DNA of 64,000 nucleotides from Bin5 sp009843665 (GTDB taxonomy: Bacteria; Chloroflexota; Anaerolineae; Caldilineales; Caldilineaceae). The notes below the pieces were generated by a model that saw only the letters and a program-made list of their open reading frames with translations, ran no database searches and had not been told where the DNA came from. Positions 1 through 9,300 of the stretch are shown here, piece by piece; the first letter of the stretch is position 1; the number at the start of each line of letters is the position of its first letter. Position numbers and translations under genes: made by a program. The stretch lies in the NCBI GenBank assembly GCA_965220285.1, contig OZ244818.1:5704001-5768000 (forward strand), in the 5' to 3' direction.

Positions 1-1048
1 GTACACTTTTTCCGTCCACACCTTCCGGGCCGGCGATGTTTGCGTAGTCGCACAGCGTCGGCAACAGGTCAACGCCGGATACGAGGTGCGTGTGGTCCAC
101 GTGGTTCTCTGGAACCGCCCCCGGCAGCTTTATCACGAATGGCACTCTGGCTACTTCCTCCCACAGCATCAGTTTGGTGACCCACTTGTGGGCGGCGATT
201 CCTTCGCCATGATCGCTTGTCAGCACGACTAGGGTGTCTTCGACAAGACCACTTTCCTCCAAGGCCCCGAGCAGCCGGCCGATTTGCTCGTCGACGCGTT
301 CGGTCAGGCGGTTGTAGACATAGAGGTATCGGCGCCAGTCGGTCTCGTCCCAGTCGTGGGTCCAACTCATCTCGGGTCCGTACTCGGTGCGGTTGCGGCA
401 GAGGCCAACGAATTCCGGCTCGTCCGGGACTGGCTGGAAGTTGGCGGGTAGCGGAGGGAGTTCGATGTCGGAAGGGACGTCGACAATGTGGTGCCATTCC
501 ATCACCCAGTAGCAGATGTCGTGGGGGTTGTGGAGGGAAGCCACGAGCAGGAAAGGGTCAACGGATCCGGCGTCTCGCGGGGATTGGCTTTGCAGGAACT
601 CTACGGCATGGTCTGTCCAGATAGGGTCCGTGTCGGTGCCGAGTTGACGGGGTATCCCATCGGGGTATTCGTCGCAGAGGAACTCAAAGCCCGGACTGCC
701 GCCGACTTCCTCAATGCCTTGCCTGGGATTCGGCCCCAGATGCAGCTTGCCGGCGTAGAAGGGTCGGTAACCGGACTGGCGAAAGTGTGCGCCCATTGTG
801 GGGATGCCGGGGTTGACCGCAGGCCCGTTGACCTCGACGCCGGTCCGGTGCGGCAGGCGACCAGTGAGCAGGCTGCCTCGGGATGGACCGCAGACTGGCG
901 ACGCGCAGTAGGAATTCAGAAAGGTCAACCCGCTGCGGACGAGGGAATCCATATGCGGCGTGTGCAGGTAGTGATTACCATGTGCGCTCAGCGCGGCATG
1001 TGTCTGCTGGTCTGTAAGGATGACCAGGATGTTGGGTTGTGTCGTCAT
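1..1048 (-). CDS. Sulfatase, C-terminal part cut off by window edge
   Basis: Arylsulfatase-type hydrolase of the alkaline-phosphatase superfamily, removing sulfate esters from an unidentified (probably glycan or small organic) substrate. About 349 N-terminal residues are visible; the rest lies left of position 1. The frame is open throughout from the ATG at 1046-1048. The N-terminus PNILVILTDQQ is the usual metal-binding strand. The signature CGPSRGSLLTGR begins at Cys53, the residue normally oxidised to formylglycine, and TSDHGEG near residue 277 is the second metal-binding motif. No good ribosome-binding site precedes the ATG. No signal peptide is seen, so a cytoplasmic location or a missed upstream start is possible. 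The family assignment is firm; the substrate is unknown. A second sulfatase lies at 28446-29801. Confidence 0.93.
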   Translation of the reverse strand, partial: MTTQPNILVILTDQQTHAALSAHGNHYLHTPHMDSLVRSGLTFLNSYCASPVCGPSRGSLLTGRLPHRTGVEVNGPAVNPGIPTMGAHFRQSGYRPFYAGKLHLGPNPRQGIEEVGGSPGFEFLCDEYPDGIPRQLGTDTDPIWTDHAVEFLQSQSPRDAGSVDPFLLVASLHNPHDICYWVMEWHHIVDVPSDIELPPLPANFQPVPDEPEFVGLCRNRTEYGPEMSWTHDWDETDWRRYLYVYNRLTERVDEQIGRLLGALEESGLVEDTLVVLTSDHGEGIAAHKWVTKLMLWEEVARVPFVIKLPGAVPENHVDHTHLVSGVDLLPTLCDYANIAGPEGVDGKSV

Positions 1049-1149
1049 AGGAGGGACTTTCGTGATTGGCAGGAGCACTTACGTATCGAAGAGACCAGCA
1101 CTATTTGACCCTATGAGGGGACTGTTGTCAAAGAGCTCAATGTAGGAGC

Positions 1150-1483
1150 GTGCATTCCAGATTTGGGGTGGGAACAGTCTGGCGGAGAATCGGTGCCAGC
1201 GGTGGCTGGAATTGTATACCGTCATTTGGCGAGACGCTGTGCAGGCGCCAGGCCTGGCCGTACGGTGGCGTCCGTCAGTTGGGGAGGGTGCGAGGGCAGG
1301 GACAAGGCCGGCACCTACGGGGATCTGATTGGACTGGCGGGAGGTGGTCTGGCTGAGCTCCTTCGACATGGCACCTGTTACGAAAAGAGACACCAGGTCG
1401 GCGAGGCATGTTGTAGGAGAGGGGGCGTTGCGGGGGCGGAGCCCCCGCACAAGGGAGGGCCGAATAGGCCCGACCGCCCAGAA
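1150..1483 (+). repeat. Dispersed MITE-like repeat, copy A
   Basis: First of three copies of an intergenic repeat family; the others start near 15042 and 58045. The last 63 bases (1421-1483) are identical in all three copies. They contain a perfect hairpin, GCGGGGGC-gga-GCCCCCGC, followed by a second short stem (GGGCC/GGCCC). The left end GTGCATTCCAGATTT resembles the terminal inverted repeat of the insertion sequence at 15369. No right terminal repeat is visible here; the copy runs into the heptamer array at 1489. The 1049-1701 stretch holds no gene. Confidence 0.8.
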
Positions 1484-1488
1484 CTGCA

Positions 1489-1569
1489 GTGGTTAGTGGT
1501 CAGTGGTAAGTGGTTAGTGGTAAGTGGTTAGTGGTTAGTGGTTAGTGGTTAGTGGTTAGTGGTTAGTGG
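1489..1569. repeat. Tandem heptamer array (GTGGTTA)11
   Basis: Eleven head-to-tail 7-bp units, mostly GTGGTTA with a few GTGGTCA and GTGGTAA variants, ending in a partial unit. The other two copies of the adjacent dispersed repeat carry only two or three GTGGTCA-like units at the same place, so the array expanded in this copy. Eleven units of seven bases would make it a length-variable locus. Confidence 0.95.
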
Positions 1570-1701
1570 CAGAGGCAATCATGGTGTGGCTTGCGGCGGA
1601 TTCTTACAGGGCCGAGCGAGGGAACAGGATCGGGTGACCTTGTGGGAACGACTGGGGGGCTATGCCTGCTCGCTCATTGTCCTCGTTTGGCTGGAGCCGG
1701 C

Positions 1702-2463
1702 TCATCCACCGCGTAGTTCGATCAGACGGTCCAGTGTGAGGTCATCCAGACTTGAGGCTTCTATCTGCCGCACGTAGTCGGCGGTTACGCCATGAATTCG
1801 CATTTCAATCAGATTACCTGAGTTCAGCTCAGAGAATCCCAATGCTTGAATCTCGCGTACGTAGTCAGGCGTCGCTCCATGAATCCGCATTTGGATTAGC
1901 CGGTCCACTGTGAGGTCTCTGATGCTCAGTGACTCCAACTGCACGTAGAAATCGGGCGTTACACCATGAATTCGCATTTGAATCAGTTGGGGCACGTCCA
2001 ACTGCGTGAAGCCCAGAGCATGGAATTCGGTCAGGAATTCAGGTGAAACTCCGTGGATCCTCATTTGAATCAACTGGTCGACTGAGGGTTCGAGCCCAGT
2101 AGAACGCATTTCACGGACAAAGTCCGGCTTTACGCCGTGGATTCGCATTGCGACGAGTTTGTCCATAGAAAGGCCTGGAATATCCAGTTGGCGCAACTCC
2201 TGGATAAACGCGGGCGTCACTCCATGAATTCTCATCTCTGTCAACTTGGCCAGGTCGAGTCCAGTAAAGTACTCTTTATCCATTTCGGTGTGAGAGAGGT
2301 CAGCAGGCGGTTCGTTCGACGGTTGCCGAGACGGCGACTCACCAAGGTTGGGTCCTTCTTGCGGGTCGGGCTGCTCGATTACCCGGAGAAGATCAGAGGC
2401 TTCTTCCAAGGTAATTTTTCCACCTTCCAACATTTTAAGGACGGCCAATCGTTCCTGTACCAT
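1702..2463 (-). CDS. RIHGVTP-repeat protein with SHOCT-like N-terminus
   Basis: Protein of 253 residues with no enzymatic motif. Residues 1-31 form a short helical module (ERLAVLKMLEGGKITLEEASDLL) of the SHOCT/YvlB type. From about residue 70 there are six copies of a 27-28-residue repeat with the core MRIHGVTPDFVRE, plus a final half copy. Such repeats occur in bacterial regulatory and sensor proteins, for example C-terminal to M56/BlaR-type peptidases; their molecular role is not settled. The ATG at 2463 has a strong ribosome-binding site (GAGGAGAGG). It lies 114 bases downstream of the DUF2089 gene on the same strand and is probably cotranscribed. The N-terminal module resembles the C-terminal tail of that neighbour, suggesting the two proteins interact. 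No signal peptide or membrane segment is visible. Confidence 0.85.
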   Translation of the reverse strand: MVQERLAVLKMLEGGKITLEEASDLLRVIEQPDPQEGPNLGESPSRQPSNEPPADLSHTEMDKEYFTGLDLAKLTEMRIHGVTPAFIQELRQLDIPGLSMDKLVAMRIHGVKPDFVREMRSTGLEPSVDQLIQMRIHGVSPEFLTEFHALGFTQLDVPQLIQMRIHGVTPDFYVQLESLSIRDLTVDRLIQMRIHGATPDYVREIQALGFSELNSGNLIEMRIHGVTADYVRQIEASSLDDLTLDRLIELRGG

Positions 2464-2577
2464 TTTTTCCTCTCCTCTTCAAACTATGGGAATTTTGAAC
2501 AATGGCGTTGCCACCCATAGAAAGCCTTTAGCTTACGCCAAACAGACGCGATATCAGCCCGCCACAGGTGATGTTCT

Positions 2578-2949
2578 TCACTGGAGCCGCCTCATCAGTT
2601 CCGCGGCTTCTCCTGCGGAAATCTCGCCTTGATTTACCCTCGCCAAGATCTCATGCCGCTTTCTACCAAGATCTTCCTCGCCGTTTGTTTCGAAACCCAA
2701 TTCCTTGATCAGGTCGTTGATGCGACTGCGTATGATCCAATAGGAGATGCCAAGTTCACGTTCCATCTCCTTTACGTTGCCGCGACTCCTGACAAAGACT
2801 TCAAGGAACTGGGCCGTCTCAGGCGAGAGGCGACAGAATGCACACGGCGCGAAGCGACCGGTTACCTCAGTGTCACAGAGAGTGCACGAAAGGCGAGTTA
2901 TTTCGAATTCGCCTCCACACGAGGGACATTCTTCCAATACTTTGCGCAC
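2578..2949 (-). CDS. DUF2089 zinc-ribbon/HTH regulator
   Basis: Small DUF2089-family protein, 123 residues from the GTG at 2947-2949, chosen because GAGAGGAGA sits just upstream; an in-frame ATG at 3006 lies upstream of the promoter and is unlikely. The N-terminus has CPSCGG and a further cysteine set (CTLC, CAFC) forming a zinc ribbon. It is followed by a helix-turn-helix-like stretch, GNVKEMERELGISYWIIRSRI. The C-terminal tail (RHEILARVNQGEISAGEAAELM) is a SHOCT-like helical pair shared with the next gene's N-terminus. DUF2089 proteins are predicted DNA-binding regulators. The palindromes overlapping its own promoter suggest autoregulation, which is inference. The divergent neighbour is the aldo/keto reductase at 3238. 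Confidence 0.88.
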   Translation of the reverse strand: MRKVLEECPSCGGEFEITRLSCTLCDTEVTGRFAPCAFCRLSPETAQFLEVFVRSRGNVKEMERELGISYWIIRSRINDLIKELGFETNGEEDLGRKRHEILARVNQGEISAGEAAELMRRLQ

Positions 2950-2973
2950 TGTCTTCTCCTCTCTTGCTGATGC

Positions 2974-3002
2974 ATTGTAGCAAATAAATTTGCCCATGTC
3001 AA
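2974..3002 (-). promoter_or_regulatory. Sigma70-type promoter of the DUF2089 operon
   Basis: On the minus strand TTGACA (2997-3002) is separated by exactly 17 bases from TACAAT (2974-2979), an almost perfect housekeeping promoter. The expected start point is near 2967, giving a leader of about 18 nt before the GTG start at 2949. Confidence 0.85.
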
Positions 3003-3043
3003 TCACTTTTACAAATATATTTGCCTTGATGTCAAATATTTTG
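2981..3043. promoter_or_regulatory. Phased array of three AT-rich palindromic operators
   Basis: CAAATAAATTTGCC (2981-2994) lies inside the -35/-10 spacer. CAAATATATTTGCC (3012-3025) contains a perfect 12-bp palindrome. CAAATATTTTG (3033-3043) is a weaker third copy. Start-to-start distances are 31 and 21 bp, close to three and two helical turns, so all sites face the same side of the DNA. This looks like a repressor or autoregulator binding array between the divergent DUF2089 and aldo/keto reductase genes. Confidence 0.7.
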
Positions 3044-3237
3044 AAAAGGACTCATGAATTTGCATTCGGAACACAGGCAGAGGCTGAAGCTTCTCCCTGG
3101 TTGAAGTCCTCATGCGTCGGAACTTATCCCATGCTTCCTTTTGCCATATATTGCGCGATGGAACACAATTCGGACAACAGGCAAGATGTGAGGGCTTAAC
3201 TCTTTCTTTTCGTTCACGTTTGCAAGGAGTCTTCAAA

Positions 3238-4188
3238 ATGCTAACAAAGACGTTCGGAAAACTCGGCTGGCCCGTCTCTGCGGTTGGGTTGGGCGCATGG
3301 AATATCGGCAATCAGTGGGGGGATATTGATGACGTCACTGCCTGGTCAACCGTGCGAGCCGCCTACGACGCGGGCATGACTCTGTTCGATGTTGCTGAGT
3401 CTTACGGCATTCCCAACGGTCTTTCGGAGATGCGGGTAGGCCGGGCCTTGACCGGCATACGGCACAACGTAATCCTGGTCAGCAAGATCGGTAACTGGGC
3501 ACAACGCACGGGCGGAGAGATTCCCAAGAACAGTGTTGATTCGATTCGGATTTCCGGCCACGCGATCCTGGGCCGGCTGCGTACCGACTGGGTGGACGTG
3601 ATACTCTGCCACAAAGGAAACCTCGACGACCCGGCAGTCTATTTGGAGGGATTTGAGGCCCTGAAGGAGGAGGGGTGCCTGCGCGTTTACGGGATCTCGA
3701 CCAACGACCTGAACGTTCTCATGCGCTTCAACCGCGAGGGAACTTGCAGTGTTGTGCAGGTGGACTACTCGCTGCTCAACCGCGAGCCCGAGGAGGCGTT
3801 CCTGCCCTACTGCGAGGAGCACGGTATTGCCGTGATGGTCAGAGGACCTCTGGCCAAGGGACTGCTTTCGGGTCGCTATACGAAGGGGGCAGTGTTTACG
3901 GATAGCGTTCGGGCCAGCTGGAACGAAGGCGGTTCGCAACAGGAACAGTTCGAGGCGCGTGCCTTACAGGTCGGCCGGCTGAGCGAGGTTGTTTCTCCTG
4001 GAGAAGAGATGGTACAGGCTGCGATTCGCTATACGTTCAGTCACCCGGCCGTGTCCGTTTCGATTCCGGTGCAAAGTCGCCTGAGCAGGCGCATACGAAC
4101 GCCGAAGCAGGCAGCCGGGCACTCTCCGACGAGGAAGCGGACAGCCTGCGGGCGGCGGTCGACGGGTAGCGCAATCTGGGGACGGTGA
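3238..4188 (+). CDS. Aldo/keto reductase, C-terminus frameshifted
   Basis: NAD(P)H-dependent aldo/keto reductase, a TIM barrel of about 316 residues. The ATG at 3238 follows AAGGAGT. The N-terminus FGKLGWPVSAVGLGAWNIG and the catalytic-region sequence GMTLFDVAESYG are typical, as is the downstream VSKIG. Up to about residue 275 the sequence is normal. Near 4066-4070 the frame slips: the annotated tail is Arg/Ser-rich and unlike the family. Reading one base off gives a proper family ending (GAKSPEQAHTNAEAG) with a stop at 4167-4169. One missing G in CCGGTG would explain it, so either a sequencing error or a recent mutation is likely. It probably works in sugar metabolism with the dehydratase gene 158 bases downstream. 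Confidence 0.88.
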   Translation: MLTKTFGKLGWPVSAVGLGAWNIGNQWGDIDDVTAWSTVRAAYDAGMTLFDVAESYGIPNGLSEMRVGRALTGIRHNVILVSKIGNWAQRTGGEIPKNSVDSIRISGHAILGRLRTDWVDVILCHKGNLDDPAVYLEGFEALKEEGCLRVYGISTNDLNVLMRFNREGTCSVVQVDYSLLNREPEEAFLPYCEEHGIAVMVRGPLAKGLLSGRYTKGAVFTDSVRASWNEGGSQQEQFEARALQVGRLSEVVSPGEEMVQAAIRYTFSHPAVSVSIPVQSRLSRRIRTPKQAAGHSPTRKRTACGRRSTGSAIWGR

Positions 4189-4346
4189 ATTCGCCCTTTA
4201 CGACTTGAAGACGGAGAGAGCTGCCGTTAATTCGCCAAGGCCTGCCTGGAGAAGATGAAGTCTCTGGATTCTCAATGTGAAGCGCGGCATTCTGATGAAA
4301 TTCTGCCTTAGCGTTCAGGGCACAAGGGGAAGAACAGGAAGCGACA

Positions 4347-5510
4347 ATGAAAATAACCGACATTAAGACCTATCCCGCATGGGTTGGCCAACGCAATCAG
4401 ATGATAGTGAAGGTTGAGACAGACGAAGGTGTACATGGTTGGGGAGAAGCGGGCCTATCAGGCCGTGAACTGGCCGTGACAGGTGCGGTGAACCACTACC
4501 GGGAGTTTCTTATCGGCCGCGACCCATTGCGGGTGGGGGCGTTGTGGCAGGAGATGTACCGGAGCCAGTACTTCGAAGGCGGTCGCGTTCTGACCGCGGC
4601 GATTTCGGCGATTGACATTGCTCTCTACGACATTGCGGGCAAGGCGCTCAATGTTCCTGTATACCAGCTGTTGGGCGGGCAGCAGCGGGAGCTGGTCCCC
4701 TGCTTCGCCTCGACCGGGGGAGCAACCAAGGAGGAGTTGATCGAGAACGTCCAGCTGCTGGTGGATTTGGGCTGGCCCGCCATCAGAGCCGGTCGCAGCC
4801 CCGCCAGCGATGAGGGAGAGCCTGACTATATATTCGAACCGCGCGAATCGGTGGGCATAACGGCGCAGTGGCTAACGGCCGTGCGCGAGGCAATAGGGCC
4901 CGAACCGGTGATGGGCATCGACTACCACCACCGTTTGAGCGTGGCCGAGGCGGCGTCTTTCTGCCAGCGCATGCCTTCGGGAACGCTTGACTTTCTGGAA
5001 GAGCCGATCCGTGACGAGACACCGGAGGCCTACGAGGCGTTGCGGAGGATGACCGACGTTCCCTTTGCCATCGGCGAGGAGTTCTCCAGCAAGTGGCAGT
5101 TCCTGCCCTATATTGAGCGGGGCATCACACAGTTCGCGCGCATCGACGTGTGCAACGTTGGGGGATTGACCGAGGCGGTCAAGGTGGCGGCGATGGCGGA
5201 GGCGCACTACATCGACCTGATGCCGCACAATCCGCTCGGCCCGATTTGCAGTGCGGCGACGGTCCACCTGGCGGCGGCTGTCCCGAACTTTGCCTGGCTT
5301 GAAGTAAGAGTTTCACCGACCGAGGAAGGCAAATTCTACGACGAAGACTGGTTTCCCGAGCAGCCGGAGTTGGACGGTTACTACTACATCGTGCCGGACG
5401 GCCCGGGCCTCGGTGTCGAGTTCAATGAGGAACGGGCACAGGCGGAGGAGTTCCGCTTCTGGGAGGCTCCCCATTTGCGGCGCCGCGATGGCTCTTATAC
5501 GAACTGGTAA
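4347..5510 (+). CDS. Mandelate racemase/galactonate dehydratase-like enzyme
   Basis: Enolase-superfamily enzyme, 387 residues, most like D-galactonate or related sugar-acid dehydratases that make 2-keto-3-deoxy sugar acids in the cytoplasm. The N-terminal capping domain starts MKITDIKTYP and continues VKVETDEGVHGWGEAG. In the barrel, GIDYHH near residue 191, FLEEP near 217 and IGEEFSS near 243 supply the three acidic Mg2+ ligands. MPHNPLGPI near 293 supplies the catalytic histidine loop typical of the galactonate dehydratase group. The neighbours are an aldo/keto reductase and a VOC protein. Exact substrate specificity cannot be read from sequence; fuconate, rhamnonate or gluconate are alternatives. 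Confidence 0.9.
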   Translation: MKITDIKTYPAWVGQRNQMIVKVETDEGVHGWGEAGLSGRELAVTGAVNHYREFLIGRDPLRVGALWQEMYRSQYFEGGRVLTAAISAIDIALYDIAGKALNVPVYQLLGGQQRELVPCFASTGGATKEELIENVQLLVDLGWPAIRAGRSPASDEGEPDYIFEPRESVGITAQWLTAVREAIGPEPVMGIDYHHRLSVAEAASFCQRMPSGTLDFLEEPIRDETPEAYEALRRMTDVPFAIGEEFSSKWQFLPYIERGITQFARIDVCNVGGLTEAVKVAAMAEAHYIDLMPHNPLGPICSAATVHLAAAVPNFAWLEVRVSPTEEGKFYDEDWFPEQPELDGYYYIVPDGPGLGVEFNEERAQAEEFRFWEAPHLRRRDGSYTNW

Positions 5511-5582
5511 CCTGGCCGGCCAGGCCTAAAGAATAGCCTTTCTTCCTTGCGCCCGGCCAGGATTTTTCTCCGCTGAGGGAGA

Positions 5583-6023
5583 GTGGTGGAAAGAACATTT
5601 CTTGTGAACATAAAGCAGGCAGTGCCTTTTTTGAAAGTCTCGGACATGAAAGCGTCAATTCGTTTCTATGTGGACGGATTGGGATGCGAGATCACGCAGA
5701 AGTGGGAGCCGGATGGGCAGCTGCGCTGGTGCTGGCTGACATTGGGAGAGGCGGCGCTGATGCTGCAACAGTTCCCAACATCGGGTCACGACTCGTGGAC
5801 GCCGTCGGGGGAAGTGGGAGAGGGTGTCACAATCGTTTTCATTTGCGATGACGCCTTGCAGCTCCACGACCAGTTCAAAGCGCGTGGACTCGATGCAACG
5901 CGACCCTTTGTCAGCAACGGCATGTGGTTGACTTCGCTGGCCGACCCCGACGGATACCGTCTCGACTTTGAGAGCGATACCGAAGTCCCTGAAGGTACGC
6001 GCCTTGGAGAAGATGGCGATTAG
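5583..6023 (+). CDS. VOC-family (glyoxalase/bleomycin-resistance fold) protein
   Basis: Protein of about 146 residues with one vicinal-oxygen-chelate module: AVPFLKVSDMKASIRFYVDGLG, then WCWLTLGEAALMLQQ, then MWLTSLADPDGYRLDFES. These are the paired beta-alpha-beta-beta-beta units seen in glyoxalase I, dioxygenases and fosfomycin/bleomycin resistance proteins. The start is uncertain: GTG codons at 5583 and 5586 follow GAGGGAGA, and another GTG lies at 5604. The last metal-ligand position (DFES) is conserved. The specific activity is unknown. It ends the short plus-strand group that begins at 3238. Confidence 0.88.
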   Translation: MVERTFLVNIKQAVPFLKVSDMKASIRFYVDGLGCEITQKWEPDGQLRWCWLTLGEAALMLQQFPTSGHDSWTPSGEVGEGVTIVFICDDALQLHDQFKARGLDATRPFVSNGMWLTSLADPDGYRLDFESDTEVPEGTRLGEDGD

Positions 6024-6283
6024 AAAGGGAGTCCCAAGGCAAGATGGACGCTCAGGACCCTGATCGCCGCGTTGTCCATATGAAATTGCGATTCCGGTTT
6101 GACGCGCTTCCATGCTGGTCTCACAATCGGCCAGCCAAGAGGAAATCGGGCAAGTGCCTTGCTGTCTGAGGTAGAGACCCAGAATCAGTTGGCCTGTCCG
6201 GGAAGGCCAGGGATCTTTGACGTTTGTCCGACCTGGAATTTGCCGGCCCATCATGTTGTCAATCCATGGGGGAGACAAAGATT

Positions 6284-6343
6284 CACGAGGGCACCCACAG
6301 TGGGTGCCCCTACGGTGGGCTGCCTGGTTGGAAGAAAGTGTCA
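6284..6343. repeat. 60-bp hairpin repeat at a convergent gene junction, copy 1
   Basis: Begins CACGAGGGCACCCACA and contains a perfect 8-bp stem GGGCACCC-acagt-GGGTGCCC (6289-6309). An ungapped copy of the same length, about 80 percent identical by eye, lies at 63041-63100. Both sit between the ends of convergent genes, just past the stop of the minus-strand gene. This suggests a dispersed bidirectional terminator or mRNA 3'-end element. There is no long T run. Confidence 0.7.
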
Positions 6344-6350
6344 ACCAACC

Positions 6351-9300
6351 CTAGTTTGACAGTTCGACACCTGATGCCGCGGCAACCGCATCGGCCTCCT
6401 GCTGCGAGGGCAAGGAACTGTAAGTGCCCTCGACTCCCGCGTCGATTTGGACTTCGGCGATCTGCCTCCCTGAACTTTGCTGGCCGCACCAAGCGGAAAT
6501 CAGGCTGTTGTCCGGCAGAGTGAGGAAGCTCAGGCTCTTGGACTGCGCGCTGGATGCGATGACGGCAGTCTCCAGCGAGAAGTAGGTTGTCGAGGCGGCA
6601 CTCGACCTGTAGTAGATGTTGTAGAGTTCGGTACAGGCGCCGGCATCGATCCAACTGACCTCGAGATCGATGTTGCCGTTCGAAGGCAGCGAAATCTCAA
6701 CCGTAATCGAATTCACCGTAATCTGCTGGGTAGGGGGCGCCTCCACGGTAGAGGCTGACTCCAGAATTGTGGTTGCCTGCAGAGCCGGGTCCTCCTCGGC
6801 GGCCGCCGCGACGGTGCTCGAGGAGAGTTGCGTAACACCAGCAAGAAGACCGGCAAGATTGGTAAGGTTGCGGTAGAGCCAAGTCTGGCCTGTTACGCCA
6901 TACAGCTCTACCTGGAACCAGTCGGCCCCCGGATTGACACCGATAATCTGAGCCCACGTTCCCTGTGAGATCGTAGTCACTATGCCGAAGCCAGTGCCCG
7001 GACCCGAACGAACGTTGAGTATGGGCGTGTCCACGATGGCAACTGGCAGCATCGCGATTTCGGCTGCGGTAATGCGCTTTACGCTGTTGGAATTTCCGAC
7101 CAGAACAGTGAGATCCTCGCGTATCCAGCCCAACTGACTCAGTCCTTCGATTTCAACCAGATACCAGTCTTCGTCGGGACTGAGCCCAAAAACGCTAGCA
7201 CGAGTACCTTGGGGAACGGCCTTCAGGATAACGTAAGTGAGGGCCGGGCCTACACGGACATTTGCCAAGGCGGGAAAGGTAACCGCGATTGGTCTATCGA
7301 CATTTGTGGGTGTGTTGGGCTGACTCGCTTGCCCAGAGCCGATCCGCCTGACGCCAGCAAGTGAGCCGACAACCTTCGTCAGCTCCCGATAGATCCAGGC
7401 TGGTTCGACCAAGCTGTCCAGCTCCACCAGGAGCCATTCGTCTTGCGGGTCGATTCCGACAATCTCTGCCCTCGTACCTTTCACAACCGTTGTAACGATC
7501 TCGTATTCTGTTCCCGGACCCCTGCGAACGTTCAGGATAGCGGGGATGGTGACCGCGACGGGGTTGGCGGTGCACGTGTCAGGTTCGTCCACGTCTGCGA
7601 AGGTGTATCCGTCCACTTCTGCCAAGGTGTACTGCTTGACGCCTCCAAGGAAACCTTGGACGGTGGTCAGACTTGCATAGATCCAGGCAGGCCTACTTAG
7701 ATTCTGCAGTCTGACCATATACCATTCTGCGTAAGGGCCGATGCCAATGATTGTAGCCTCCGTCCCTTTGGGAACTGTTGTCAAGATTTCGTAGTCAAGC
7801 CCCGGTCCAGCGCGCACGTTCATAATTGCCGGCGTGGTCGTTGCCAGGGGGCCGTCGACCGATTTCGGAATGATGTCGATTTCCCAACGAGAGAGGAATC
7901 GAACACCATCCAGTGCGCCTTCGACCCTGGTAAGGTTCTGGCAGACCCACACCAAGTTGCTGACGTCAGCAAACTGGACCTGGAACCATGCGTCAGCAGG
8001 ATCCCTGCCATAGATGTTGCCACGGGTCCCTTGAGGAACTGTGGTGACTACTTCGTAGTCGAGCCCCGGTCCTCTGCGCACGTTCAACCAGGACGGTAAT
8101 GTAACTGCTACCGGAACGGGAGAAGGCGACCAGTGTTGCTGTTGCGAAGGTGGGGGTGACGAGGCGGGGGGAACATGCTTTTTCTGGTTGTTCGAGTTTC
8201 CGGAGAATCCGGAGTTTTTCTTAGTGTTTGAGCCACTGCCCTGGTTACCGCCTCCTTTGTTGCCACCCTGGTTGTTGCCCTGATTGCCGCCGCCCGGGTT
8301 GTTTCCGCCCTGACTATTGCCTTGATTGCCGCCGCCCTGGTTGTTTCCGCCCTGGTTGCCTCGTCCGTGGTTACCGCCGCCCTGGTTGCTGCCGCCCTGG
8401 CCGTTGCCACTGACGGTTATGGTGAAGGCATCGCTAGCGGAAACGAAGCCGCTGTCGGTTACGGTGTAGGTGACGACTGTCGTCCCCGTAACGGTGGGTG
8501 TTCCCGTTATAGTGCGCTTTATCAATATGAAGTCCAGGCCGGGGGGTAGGGGCGTGACACTATAGGCGTAAGGCAGTGTGCCTCCGCTAGCGAAGGGCAA
8601 CTGCTGTGTGAAGGGTTCATCAACTGTCGCGCTGTATCCGAGAACGTCAACGACGGTCAATGGTTGCGTATTTTGCGGGTCGGTGCCACTTTGGCTTCCT
8701 CCGCTATTGCCGTTGCCGTTGTTGTTATTATTGTTACCGTTGTTGTTGTTATTGTTGGGTATATGGGTCTGGTCCAGGTCAGTCACTGTAATTTTAAAGG
8801 CGACGCTGTCCTGATCGTTGTCTTTGTCTGTTACCGTGTAGTTGACATTGATAACTTCTACCTGGGCAGGTGTTCCGGTGATTACACGCGTGCTTGTATT
8901 GAATTGCAACTCGGAAGGCAGACCGGTTACTGCGTATCGGAGGGGGGCCCTGCCTCCGGTAGCCGCAGGAAGTTGAAGGGTAAAGAGTTCGTCTTTCATT
9001 CCTGACTGATCAGAGATTCCGAGCAGATCAGGAAGCGCATAGACGTTGATCGTGAAATTCTTAGCGGCCGAGTCGCCATCGTCGTCAAGAACCGTGTACG
9101 TAACCGCCATGGAGCCGGCTGAGTCGGGCCTGCCCGACAGAATCTGAGTGGTGCGGTTGAAGTTCAGTCCGGACGGAAGAGTCGTGATCTCATAGGTGTA
9201 CGGTGGGTCTCCGTTGGCGCCCGCCGGCATTTGCGCCCACAGACTGCTGCCGACTTTAAGGTGCATGTCGTTTATGGACGGTTGGGATGGCGTTTTGTCT

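Noticed and set aside
1489..1569. CRISPR-like array
   Set aside because: Units are 7-bp head-to-tail without spacers; no cas genes in the window.
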